Positions 38,890 through 46,094 of a DNA stretch of 64,000 nt are shown one piece after another; the first letter of the stretch is position 1; each line of letters begins with the position of its first letter. Both the position numbers and the translations under genes were made by a program. The notes beneath the pieces are model-generated. The model was not told the origin of the DNA. It did no database searches and was given only the letters and a program-made list of their open reading frames with translations. The DNA is from Spirosoma luteum DSM 19990 (GTDB taxonomy: Bacteria; Bacteroidota; Bacteroidia; Cytophagales; Spirosomataceae). The stretch is taken from NCBI RefSeq assembly GCF_000374065.1, contig NZ_KB893250.1, forward strand, positions 1-64,000. Reading direction: 5' to 3'.

Positions 38890-39172
38890 TCACAAAAGGG
38901 AGGGGCATTTATATTTCCAGCCGCGCCGGACTGTCAACCGTTGGCCTGTTTAGTTCTTATTCGTGCAATACTGCTGAGGGGGGTACATCTTCATCATATG
39001 TACGGGGAGGGGTACATTTATTCTCTACCGTTTGCCCAAAGGTCAACCGTTAGCCTAGCAACAAAGAAACGGTGCCATAATTCAGGGGTGGGGGTATATG
39101 GTTGTAAGTCCCTAGCAAGTGCCCAAATCACCACCGTTAGTCCTGCGAAGAAAAAACGGTGTCAAAATTCGC
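38890..39172. repeat. Cluster of the ACCGTT-AACGGT dispersed repeat
   Basis: Three related units: 38900-38950 (CATTTATA..CAGCCGCGCCGG..CAACCGTT), 39043-39097 (ACCGTTAGCC..AGAAACGGTG..TTCAGGGGTGGGGGTA) and 39132-39172 (ACCGTTAGTCC..AAACGGTGTCAAAATTC). Each has ACCGTT pairing with AACGGT. Further copies lie at 42110-42210 and 48460-48545. No gene is present. Confidence 0.65.
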
Positions 39173-39213
39173 CGTTTATTACCCCTGTACTGAAATGAGT
39201 ACTTTAGTGACAT

Positions 39214-39270
39214 ACGGAATAAAAACGGTTATAAGACGGAATAGAAACGGGACGAACGGAATAGCGGTAA
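39214..39270. repeat. Iteron-like direct repeats
   Basis: ACGGAATA(A/G)AAACGG occurs at 39214 and 39236 and, in shortened form, as ACGGAATAGCGG at 39256. Spacing is about 20-22 bp, roughly two helical turns. They could be binding sites for the replication initiator; this is inference. Confidence 0.45.
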
Positions 39271-39315
39271 AAGGCTGGAAAACGGTTAATAACAACGAAG
39301 GTAGAAGGACGAAAC

Positions 39316-39657
39316 ATGGCAAGGTATAACATTTGGCAGGATGGAATAAACACCCGGTTCACCTCCGAGAATCAACCCGCCAACCGGGGGCGCAAAAAAG
39401 GCAAACCCAACCGGGCAACACTTTTGCGGGTAATGATGAAAGTTATTCAGGATGCTACGCAGAGGATTGAGCAGGAACGGCGGGACCATCGTAACGCCCT
39501 ACGGCGGGAACGCTACTGGGCAAAAAAACGGCTGCATCACGCGCCGGTTAAACGTCTGTTTCAGGCTGTTGGTCGTGATAATGTTGACAACGATGGATTG
39601 GAGAGTGTGGAGGTGCTGAAATTGAAAGTCAACGGCAACATCGAATGGCAGCCGTAG
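39316..39657 (+). CDS. Small basic element protein (DUF5681-like N-terminus)
   Basis: A 113-residue, strongly basic protein. The N-terminus NIWQDGINTRFTSENQPANR then GRKKGKPNRAT resembles the glycine/arginine-rich opening of DUF5681 phage-associated proteins. The middle is helical and charged (RIEQERRDHRNALRRERYW). A frameshifted relative lies at 51334-51650 at the far end of the second element tract. Role unknown. Confidence 0.6.
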   Translation: MARYNIWQDGINTRFTSENQPANRGRKKGKPNRATLLRVMMKVIQDATQRIEQERRDHRNALRRERYWAKKRLHHAPVKRLFQAVGRDNVDNDGLESVEVLKLKVNGNIEWQP

Positions 39658-39693
39658 CGACGCGCTGACCATACGTGCATCCCCCAAACAGCC

Positions 39694-39724
39694 AAAAGGC
39701 CCCCACTATCAGCGGGGGCCTTTT
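39694..39724. terminator. Bidirectional terminator
   Basis: AAAAGGCCCCC / GGGGGCCTTTT stem between the convergent basic-protein and FG-GAP genes. Near-identical hairpins follow the third FG-GAP paralogue (46042-46072). Confidence 0.85.
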
Positions 39725-39746
39725 GATTGCCTAAGTAAAAGACAAA

Positions 39747-41750
39747 CTAATTCACTTTCAGAATCCTGACCGTCTCCGATTGGCCCTGGCTACTGGTTCT
39801 TAATAAGAGTATACCTGCGGGCTGGTTCGATACGTCGAACCGGTAGTACTCCCCTGCGCCCGCCCGCTCCGTGCGTCTTTGGTCAACAAGGTGCCCTTTC
39901 ACGTCGGTCAGGGACAGGTTCAGAGGTTTGTCTTCCCTTCCTGTTACCTCCACTTCCACCATAGTGTGTACCGGGTTGCCCAGGAGCCTCACCCGCAGGC
40001 CGGCCGTGGGTTCCAGGCCCGTACCCAGCCGGGCAACACCCAGCCCCATGCAGTTGGCCAGCCAGTTGTAGTTGAAACTGGCTTCACCGGCTGTGCCAAA
40101 TTGCGTGGCCCTGAGCCTGATAATGGGGTTGTCGGTATACAAACGCAGGGTGTAGGGGCCGGGGCTGGTGGTGGGCAGCATCTCATTAACCACCGAGAAA
40201 CTGATGGGCTGGCCACTTACACCGGTGTACTGGGGAGACAGCATTACCCGCCGTTCGGTTGCACTCACCGTTTGGCAGTTCACCGTGGCTCCAGTGATGG
40301 CGAAGTCAGCAGGTGGGGGCGATGCTCCGCAGGCTGCCAGCCAGTTGTAATTGAAGCCGGCTTCGCCCGGTGTACCGCTCTGGGTAGCCTTGAGAGTGAT
40401 TGTGGGGTTGTCAGTATACAGGCGCAGGGTATGGGGACCAGGACTGGTGGTAGGTAGCATCTCATTGACAACTGAGAAACTGATGGGCTGGCCGGTTGTA
40501 CCCGCGTACTGGGGGGAAAAGGTCAGCTGACGCTCGGTGGCCGTGACCGTCGCACAGCTAACTGGTGTTACGCCCGTAATGGTAAAGGAGCAGTTAATCA
40601 GCACCGAGACGTTGTTTGAGTTAAAGTTGGAGACGGCCAGGTCAGGCCGGCCATCGCCATTAAATTCACCCACCACTACGACATTTGGACCGGTACCGAC
40701 GGGAAAGTTGACAGCAACCCCAAATCCGCCACTGCCATTGGCGAGCAGCACCGAGATGTTGTTTGACGCATAGTTGGAGACGGCCATATCAGCTTTACCA
40801 TCGCCATTGACATCGCCCAGAGCGACCGAAATAGGATTATTGCCAACGGGATAATTAGTCGGCACTCCAAATCCGCCACCGCCTGTACCCAGCAGCACCG
40901 ACACATTGTTTGATATGTAGTTCGCCACGGCCAGATCAGCTTTACCATCGGCGTTGAAGTCGCTCACCACTATACCACCGGGCTGCAAACCAACAGCAAA
41001 AATAGCAGCCGCTCCAAATCCGCCACTCCCGTTGCCCAGCAGCACCGAGACGGTATTAGAACTTTGGTTAGCAACTACCAGGTCGACTTTGCCATCGCTG
41101 TTGAAGTCGCCCAGGGCTATTGTAATGGGATCCTTGCCAACAGGAAAGTTAGTGGCGGTTCCGAATCCACCACTGCCATTGCCCAGCAGCACCGACACGT
41201 TGCTTGAATTATAGTTCGCCACGGCCAAGTCAGCCTTACCATCAGCGTTGAAGTCGCCCACGGCTACTTCACTTGGGCTGGTACCGACTGTATAGCTGAC
41301 AGCGGGTTCAAATCCACCACTGCCAGTACCCAGCAGTACCGAAATGTAATTAGACGCTAAGTTAGCGACGGCCAGATCAGCCCGGCCGTCGGCATTGAAG
41401 TCAGCTACTGCGATCCTGTGGGGAGAACTACCGACGGCAAAGTCAGTCGGTGCCCCGAATCCACCACCGCCATTGCCCAATAACACCGAGACTCGATCAG
41501 TATTTAAGTTGGCGGCAACCAGGTCAGCCCGGCCATCGCCATTAAAGTCGCCCCCTGCTACCGAATAGGGCAAACCACGGCCTGCGGGTAGGGTTGTCGT
41601 ATTGAAACACTGCCCCCATCCTATGTTGTTAAATCCGGTGAAGAGCAGACACATCAGCCACCAGCAGGGGACTACACCAATGCGGACTGGCTTACGTAAT
41701 AAACAGTGATTTCGTCGGCCTAGGGGCCGGGTAAGTAGAAAAGGGTTCAT
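39747..41750 (-). CDS. FG-GAP/VCBS repeat surface protein with T9SS sorting tail (paralogue 1)
   Basis: A secreted protein of about 667 residues. A signal peptide ends near NNIGWGQ. Seven FG-GAP repeats of about 50 residues follow, each with a calcium-binding-like D-x-N-x-DG-x-x-DL motif and VSVLLGNGSGGFG. Two about 90-residue beta domains (ITGVTPVSCATVTATERQLT) come next, then a type A T9SS C-terminal domain (LLGNPVHTMVEVEVTG...RILKVN). FG-GAP propellers of this kind bind ligands or surfaces. The ATG at 41750 aligns with paralogue 3; an ATG at 41774 is also open. This copy lies inside element A. Confidence 0.85.
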   Translation of the reverse strand: MNPFLLTRPLGRRNHCLLRKPVRIGVVPCWWLMCLLFTGFNNIGWGQCFNTTTLPAGRGLPYSVAGGDFNGDGRADLVAANLNTDRVSVLLGNGGGGFGAPTDFAVGSSPHRIAVADFNADGRADLAVANLASNYISVLLGTGSGGFEPAVSYTVGTSPSEVAVGDFNADGKADLAVANYNSSNVSVLLGNGSGGFGTATNFPVGKDPITIALGDFNSDGKVDLVVANQSSNTVSVLLGNGSGGFGAAAIFAVGLQPGGIVVSDFNADGKADLAVANYISNNVSVLLGTGGGGFGVPTNYPVGNNPISVALGDVNGDGKADMAVSNYASNNISVLLANGSGGFGVAVNFPVGTGPNVVVVGEFNGDGRPDLAVSNFNSNNVSVLINCSFTITGVTPVSCATVTATERQLTFSPQYAGTTGQPISFSVVNEMLPTTSPGPHTLRLYTDNPTITLKATQSGTPGEAGFNYNWLAACGASPPPADFAITGATVNCQTVSATERRVMLSPQYTGVSGQPISFSVVNEMLPTTSPGPYTLRLYTDNPIIRLRATQFGTAGEASFNYNWLANCMGLGVARLGTGLEPTAGLRVRLLGNPVHTMVEVEVTGREDKPLNLSLTDVKGHLVDQRRTERAGAGEYYRFDVSNQPAGILLLRTSSQGQSETVRILKVN

Positions 41751-41774
41751 AAAAAAGATGGATGTTTGAGACAA

Positions 41775-42448
41775 TTACACTAGACTCGCATACACAGTAA
41801 ACTCGGAAGAACAACCAAATCTGACCTGCATTTAGGTAAGAATATAGGAGCTAATCAGCGTTTAGCTAAATCAACCTTCCAGCAAACAAGGTCGAAACAA
41901 AGTAATTTTACAGGCAGACAGCACTAACCCATCCTAACTCCGAAAGGATGAAGTCGCATGCGTGAAGGTACAGATACACTATATCAACGTATAATAATAT
42001 TCATAAAAAATATGATGATACTTGGCTGTTTTTATCAAACGGTAATTGGTCTGAACATGAGCGCGATTACAAACGATCAATTTGTTTTGTCAAGTGAAGT
42101 AACTCAACTGTTGGGAAGGGGACCCTTGTATCTTCAGCAGGGCCGGTCCGTGAACCGTTAGCCCAGTCGCACAGATACGCGGTCAAAATTCAAGGGGGGG
42201 TGCATCGTCTTTTCATATGTAGACAATAGATTGACCAGATTAGATAATCGGTATCAAACTAATCAGAGAACCGTCACCTGCTCCCAAAAAAATAGGCCGG
42301 GGGAACCACCCACCCGACCCAAAGAGCCGCAGGAACCACCCTTACGACTCTGACCAAACCAAGTGACCCTAAAGGCCGCTCGTTTGATTCAAAGATACAA
42401 CAGTCAATCCGTCAACCCAACCCGTCAACCAGGTGGTATTGTTTGCGT
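41775..42448. other. Non-coding region upstream of FG-GAP paralogue 1
   Basis: No supportable gene. The first about 250 bases are related to the regions upstream of the other two FG-GAP genes, including TTTATCAAACGG near 42033. Position 42110-42210 holds a copy of the dispersed ACCGTT repeat. 42406-42431 holds two further CCGTCAACC units belonging to the integrase-arm repeats. Confidence 0.6.
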
Positions 42449-42473
42449 ATCCGTCAACCAATCCGTCAACTGG
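42449..42473. promoter_or_regulatory. Right arm-type integrase repeats
   Basis: ATCCGTCAACCAATCCGTCA then ACTGG is identical to 32188-32212. Two looser units precede it at 42406-42431. It lies 55 bp inside attR, mirroring the left side. Confidence 0.65.
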
Positions 42474-42527
42474 CAAAATAATTATTTTTAATCTATTGAC
42501 TATCAATTACTTGACTTGCTAGGTTAT

Positions 42528-42549
42528 AATCCAATCGGGATCACTTTTT
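42528..42549 (+). other. attR core
   Basis: Exact second copy of the 22-bp tRNA-end sequence. Only the tRNA 3' end is present, so this is not a second tRNA gene. Confidence 0.85.
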
Positions 42550-42690
42550 ACATTTCAAGGCTAATCAGGATTAGAGTTAAACTAACTCAATATCAACTGG
42601 TTAGCCTTTTTTTGATTGTACTTTGTTGAAAACAAGGCGATAAATCAACGTAAATGCGTCAACCAGTCCGCACCATTGGATTGCCGGTTG
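42550..42690. other. Degenerate second left end of a related element
   Basis: Beyond the attR core the sequence keeps resembling the interior of the left end (32082-32215): the AAGGCTAATCAG hairpin, TTGTACTTT, GCGATAAA, and a decayed pair of arm repeats ATGCGTCAACCAGTCCGCAC at 42654-42673. An isolated attR should not look like this, so an older element probably starts here. Confidence 0.6.
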
Positions 42691-42793
42691 CCCAATGAAG
42701 TACAGGTTTCTTCAACTCATCCACCGGTAAATATCCAGGCAACACCGAACGCGGTTTCAACGGCGAACGAAATGTTTTTGTAGCGTCAAATAG

Positions 42794-42827
42794 CCAACAG
42801 ACCCCGGCTGCTAGTCGGGGCCTGTTG
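42794..42827. terminator. Hairpin terminator of FG-GAP paralogue 2
   Basis: CCAACAGACCCCGG...TCGGGGCCTGTTG forms a long stem 22 bp beyond the stop codon. It occupies the same place as the hairpins after paralogues 1 and 3. Confidence 0.7.
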
Positions 42828-42848
42828 TTGACCTGAGTAATATGGGTG

Positions 42849-44870
42849 CTAATTCACTTTCAGAATCCTGACAGTTTGTGACTGGCCCTGGTTGCTGGTT
42901 CGCAGCAAAAGGGAGCCTGTGGGTAGTTTCGACACGTCGAACAGATAGTGCTCACTGGCTCCTGCCTGCTCCGTGCGTCTTTGGTCAACAATGTGCCCCT
43001 TCAGGTCAGTCAGGGACAGCTGTAGGGTGGTATTTTCACTACCGGTTACCTCCACCTCCACAGCATAATGCACCGGGTTGCCCAGTAGCTTCACCTGTAG
43101 TCTGGCTGTCGGTTCCGGGCTCGTACCCAGCCGGGCAACACCCAGTCCCATGCAGTTGGCCAGCCAGTTGTAGTTGAAACTGGCCTCCCCCGATGTGCCA
43201 CTTTGCGTGGCCCTGAGCCTGATAATGGGGTTGTCGGTGTATAAACGCAGGGTGTAGGGGCCGGGGTTGGTAGTAGGCAGCATCTCATTAATGATTGAGA
43301 AACTAATGGGCTGTCCGCTTACGCCGGTGTATTGGGGGGTAAAAGTCAGCCGGCGTTCCGTGGCCGTTACCGCAGTGCAGTTCACGGATGTTACGCCCGT
43401 GATACCGAAGGGCGCCGGTGGAGTGAAACCGGCCTGACAAACGGCCAGCCAGTTGTAGTCGACACTAGCCTCACCGGGTGTGCCACCCTGCGTGGCCCTA
43501 AGCCTGATAATGGGGTTATCGGTGTACAACCGCAGGGTGTAGGGGCCGGGGTTGGTAGTGGGCAGCATCTCATTGATTACCGAGAAACTAACGGGCTGGC
43601 CGTTCAGTCCTGCGTATTGGGGGGTGAAGGTAAACTGACGCTCCGTGGCCGTTACCGTCGTACAGTGTACCGGGGTCACGCTCGCGATGGCAAAGCTGGC
43701 AGGCGGGGCGCAATTAAGCAGTATCGAGAGGTTGTTCGAATTAATGTTCGCGGTGGCCAGGTCGGGCCTACCATCACCGTTGAAGTTACCCACTACCACC
43801 TGAAAGGGATCAACACCGACAGCAAAGTTAGTCGGTGCGCCAAAGCCCCCGCTGCCAGTACCCAGCAGCACCGCGACGCTACCGGAACCCGTTTTGACGA
43901 CAGCCAGATCTGTCCGGCCATCGCCGTTGAAGTCACCCAACGCTACTGAATAGGAAAAACTACCGATGGGGAATTTAGTGGGTGCCCCAAAGCCGCCACT
44001 GCCATTACCCAGCAGCACCGAAACATCGTTACCATTAAAATTCGCGGTGGCCAGGTCGGGTCGGCCATCGCCGTTAAAATCACCTACTGCTACTGAAGTG
44101 GGATCACTACCGACGGGGAAATTGGTAGCGGCCCCAAAGCCGCCACTACCCGTACCCAATAGCACCGAGACGTTGTTGGAACCCGAATTTGGCGTGACCA
44201 GGTCTGCACGGCCATCGCCATTGAAATCGCCCACCACGGCAGCATAGGGTTTCATTCCGACAGAAAAATTAGTTGGTGCGCTAAAGTTTCCACTGCCAAT
44301 ACCCAGCAGCACCGAAACGTAGTCAGAATTAAGGATGGCTACCGCCAGGTCGGGTCGGCCGTCGCCGTTGAAATCGCCCACCGCCACCGATTGGGGGCCG
44401 ATACCGACTGCAAAATTAGTAGCAGCTCCAAAGCCGCCAGTGCCGTTACCCAGCAACACCGAGACGTTGTTAGACCGTACGTTTGCCACTGCCAGATCTG
44501 CCCGGCCATCACTGTTAAAGTCGCCTGTGGCGATGGATTCGGGGTCATCACCGACCGCAAAACTAGTGGGTGCGCCAAAGCCACCACTGCCGTTACCCAG
44601 CAGCACCGAGACGTTGTTGGAACCCGCGTTCGGTGTGGCCAGGTCGGCCCGGCCATCGCTGTTAAAGTCGCCCAATGCCACCGAATGGGGAAAATTACCG
44701 CCCGATGGTACGGCTGTTGCATTGAAACATTGCCCCCAACCTACGTTGCTGAGTCCGGTTAAGAGCAAACACACCAGCCACCAGCCGGGAACTGCACCCG
44801 CGCTGACCGACTTGCTGGCTAAATAGTGATTTCGGCACCCCAGGGGGCGGATTGATGGAGAATTTTTCAT
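42849..44870 (-). CDS. FG-GAP/VCBS repeat surface protein with T9SS sorting tail (paralogue 2)
   Basis: A protein of about 673 residues with the same plan as its two neighbours: signal peptide ending near SNVGWGQ, seven FG-GAP repeats with DFNSDGRADL or DFNGDGRPDL motifs, two beta domains starting IASVTPVHCTTVTATERQ and ITGVTSVNCTAVTATERR, and a type A sorting tail ending RILKVN. The ATG at 44870 is chosen by alignment with paralogue 3, although the frame opens at 44885. It is outside element A as bounded by the direct repeats. Confidence 0.85.
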   Translation of the reverse strand: MKNSPSIRPLGCRNHYLASKSVSAGAVPGWWLVCLLLTGLSNVGWGQCFNATAVPSGGNFPHSVALGDFNSDGRADLATPNAGSNNVSVLLGNGSGGFGAPTSFAVGDDPESIATGDFNSDGRADLAVANVRSNNVSVLLGNGTGGFGAATNFAVGIGPQSVAVGDFNGDGRPDLAVAILNSDYVSVLLGIGSGNFSAPTNFSVGMKPYAAVVGDFNGDGRADLVTPNSGSNNVSVLLGTGSGGFGAATNFPVGSDPTSVAVGDFNGDGRPDLATANFNGNDVSVLLGNGSGGFGAPTKFPIGSFSYSVALGDFNGDGRTDLAVVKTGSGSVAVLLGTGSGGFGAPTNFAVGVDPFQVVVGNFNGDGRPDLATANINSNNLSILLNCAPPASFAIASVTPVHCTTVTATERQFTFTPQYAGLNGQPVSFSVINEMLPTTNPGPYTLRLYTDNPIIRLRATQGGTPGEASVDYNWLAVCQAGFTPPAPFGITGVTSVNCTAVTATERRLTFTPQYTGVSGQPISFSIINEMLPTTNPGPYTLRLYTDNPIIRLRATQSGTSGEASFNYNWLANCMGLGVARLGTSPEPTARLQVKLLGNPVHYAVEVEVTGSENTTLQLSLTDLKGHIVDQRRTEQAGASEHYLFDVSKLPTGSLLLRTSNQGQSQTVRILKVN

Positions 44871-45627
44871 AAAAGGGATGAACATTTAGGGTAACTACAC
44901 CTGATTTAGACACGCAGTAGACACGGAAAAGAAACCCAGTCTGACGGGTTATCAGGTCAGCACAGGGATAACTGATCAGTGCCTGGCTAAATTGACCTCA
45001 CGGAGAATGAGGGCAAAACAACGTACTGTACTGGCCGACAATACTGAGGCACGACTATGCCGGGAGGCTACAATCGCGTGCGCTGGAAAAATACATTTCC
45101 TATAACAATAATGCTATTAATTAAGATAATAATAATTCCGTTTATTTATCAAACGGAAGCTGGCTCGAATCCCGCTAGGCTGAAAGGCCGTGAATTACGT
45201 AGCTGTTTCATCTGTGAGCGGTAGCAAACGCCATATACCTAACGTCGGGAAAGGTACTTGGTTTGCGTTAGTACTGTAATGTGAATACGGGGCAAAAACT
45301 AATCCCGTGTTCACGTTTAATAGGGACTCAGTACAACTAGTTTACCGTATTTCTGGTCATACTGAGACACGAAGAATCTTCGGGTAAGTTCGGCTTTTTG
45401 GCTCTTAGCGAAGATTCTTCGTGTCTCAGCATGACAAATTACCGGTTGTAATAGTATAATCCAATCATATATAACTAGCTATAAGACAATCACTTATATC
45501 GTGCAAGTCCAGTCGGGAGTTTGGCGTACGAGGGCGGCTAAGGTATCTAGTAACGGTTATACTTTTTCGGGGGGTGTTTTCGCAGAAAGGGCGGCAACCC
45601 TAATTCAGCATGGTCCTGTGTCTTTTG
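44871..45627. other. Non-coding region between FG-GAP paralogue 2 and the RM relic
   Basis: No gene I can support. The first about 250 bases are related to the upstream regions of paralogues 1 and 3 (TTTATCAAACGG recurs near 45146). A hairpin GTGAATACGGG / CCCGTGTTCAC lies at about 45281-45315, followed by the palindromic element at 45356-45435. The plus-strand open frame at 45501-45929 is a shadow of the minus-strand relic. Confidence 0.6.
45356..45435. repeat. GTCATGCTGA-type palindromic element, second copy
   Basis: Arms 45356-45382 and 45409-45435 (GTCATACTGAGACACGAAGA and its complement) match with one mismatch around 26 bases. The outer sequence is shared with 18552-18638. Confidence 0.8.
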
Positions 45628-45923
45628 TTAATCGGGGGTATCATCCGTATCGACAGACAACCCCTGTTTGGTTTCCAGCACAAAACAGCCGCGTTTGTGA
45701 GGTCAATCCGGCCTATCGTGGCCCGGCCGGTACTGCGTTTACCGTTGTCGTTAAACTCCACCGCCCGTTCGAGTACGTAGGCATCCTGAGCGGGGTCGTC
45801 GGTCGTGGGGTCGGGGCGGGGTACGCCAATGAGGTCGCAAAGGTCTTGCAGAAACAGGCCATAATTGGCGCGTTCGGCACCGCCAGCCGGTTTCCAGCGG
45901 GCTTCAAATTCAGGATAAGTCAC
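45628..45923 (-). pseudogene. N-terminal relic of an MmeI-like type IIG restriction-modification enzyme
   Basis: The first about 70 codons (MTYPEFEARWKPAGGAERAN, then FLQDLCDLIGVPRPDP and AYVLERAVEFNDNGKRSTGR) match the N-terminus of the large MmeI-type enzymes, which carry nuclease, methyltransferase and target recognition in one chain. After GRIDL the frame breaks. The expected continuation HKRGCFVLETKQG is present in another frame and stops at 45628. A 15-bp insertion duplicating GGCCGG also disrupts STGRIDL. The remaining about 800 codons are gone. Confidence 0.75.
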
Positions 45924-46041
45924 GGGTAAACAAACTACGAACGGGTGTGATCAAAACAGACAAAGGTTAATGCGCCCGAAAAAAAACGATTGCGGGTAAC
46001 ACTTTATCCGTGATTTAATTAGTCGGGGGCACTAAACAGCT

Positions 46042-46072
46042 AAAAGGCCCCCACTAACAGCGGGAGCCTTTT
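46042..46072. terminator. Terminator of FG-GAP paralogue 3
   Basis: AAAAGGCCCCC...GGGAGCCTTTT stem, nearly identical to the one at 39694-39724. Confidence 0.8.
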
Positions 46073-46094
46073 GACTACCGAAATAACAGGGGCA

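Larger units (their letters stand above)
32060..42549. mobile_element. Integrative element A in tRNA-Arg(TCT)
   Basis: About 10.5 kb between two exact 22-bp copies of the tRNA 3' end. It carries a tyrosine integrase next to the left end, an RteC-like protein, a small helix-turn-helix protein, a II/X-type replication initiator, a lipoprotein, a small basic protein and a T9SS surface protein. Identical 25-bp repeats lie just inside each end. No relaxase, coupling protein or virion gene is seen, so it is best called an integrative element with its own replication gene, possibly mobilised in trans. Confidence 0.82.

Noticed and set aside
42521..42550. Second tRNA-Arg gene
   Set aside because: Only the last part of the T arm and the acceptor 3' strand are present. 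There is no D arm, anticodon arm or 5' acceptor strand, so it is an attachment-site copy.
43332..43949. Long plus-strand frames antisense to the FG-GAP genes (also 39879-40457 and 44335-44826)
   Set aside because: They recur in all paralogues because the coding repeats are stop-free on both strands. None resembles a protein family.
45440..45480. Possible third attachment core (ATAATCCAATC)
   Set aside because: Only 11 bases match and the GGGATCAC part is missing, so chance is the better explanation.
45501..45929. 142-codon plus-strand open frame
   Set aside because: It is the complement of the restriction-modification relic, whose minus-strand translation matches a known family.
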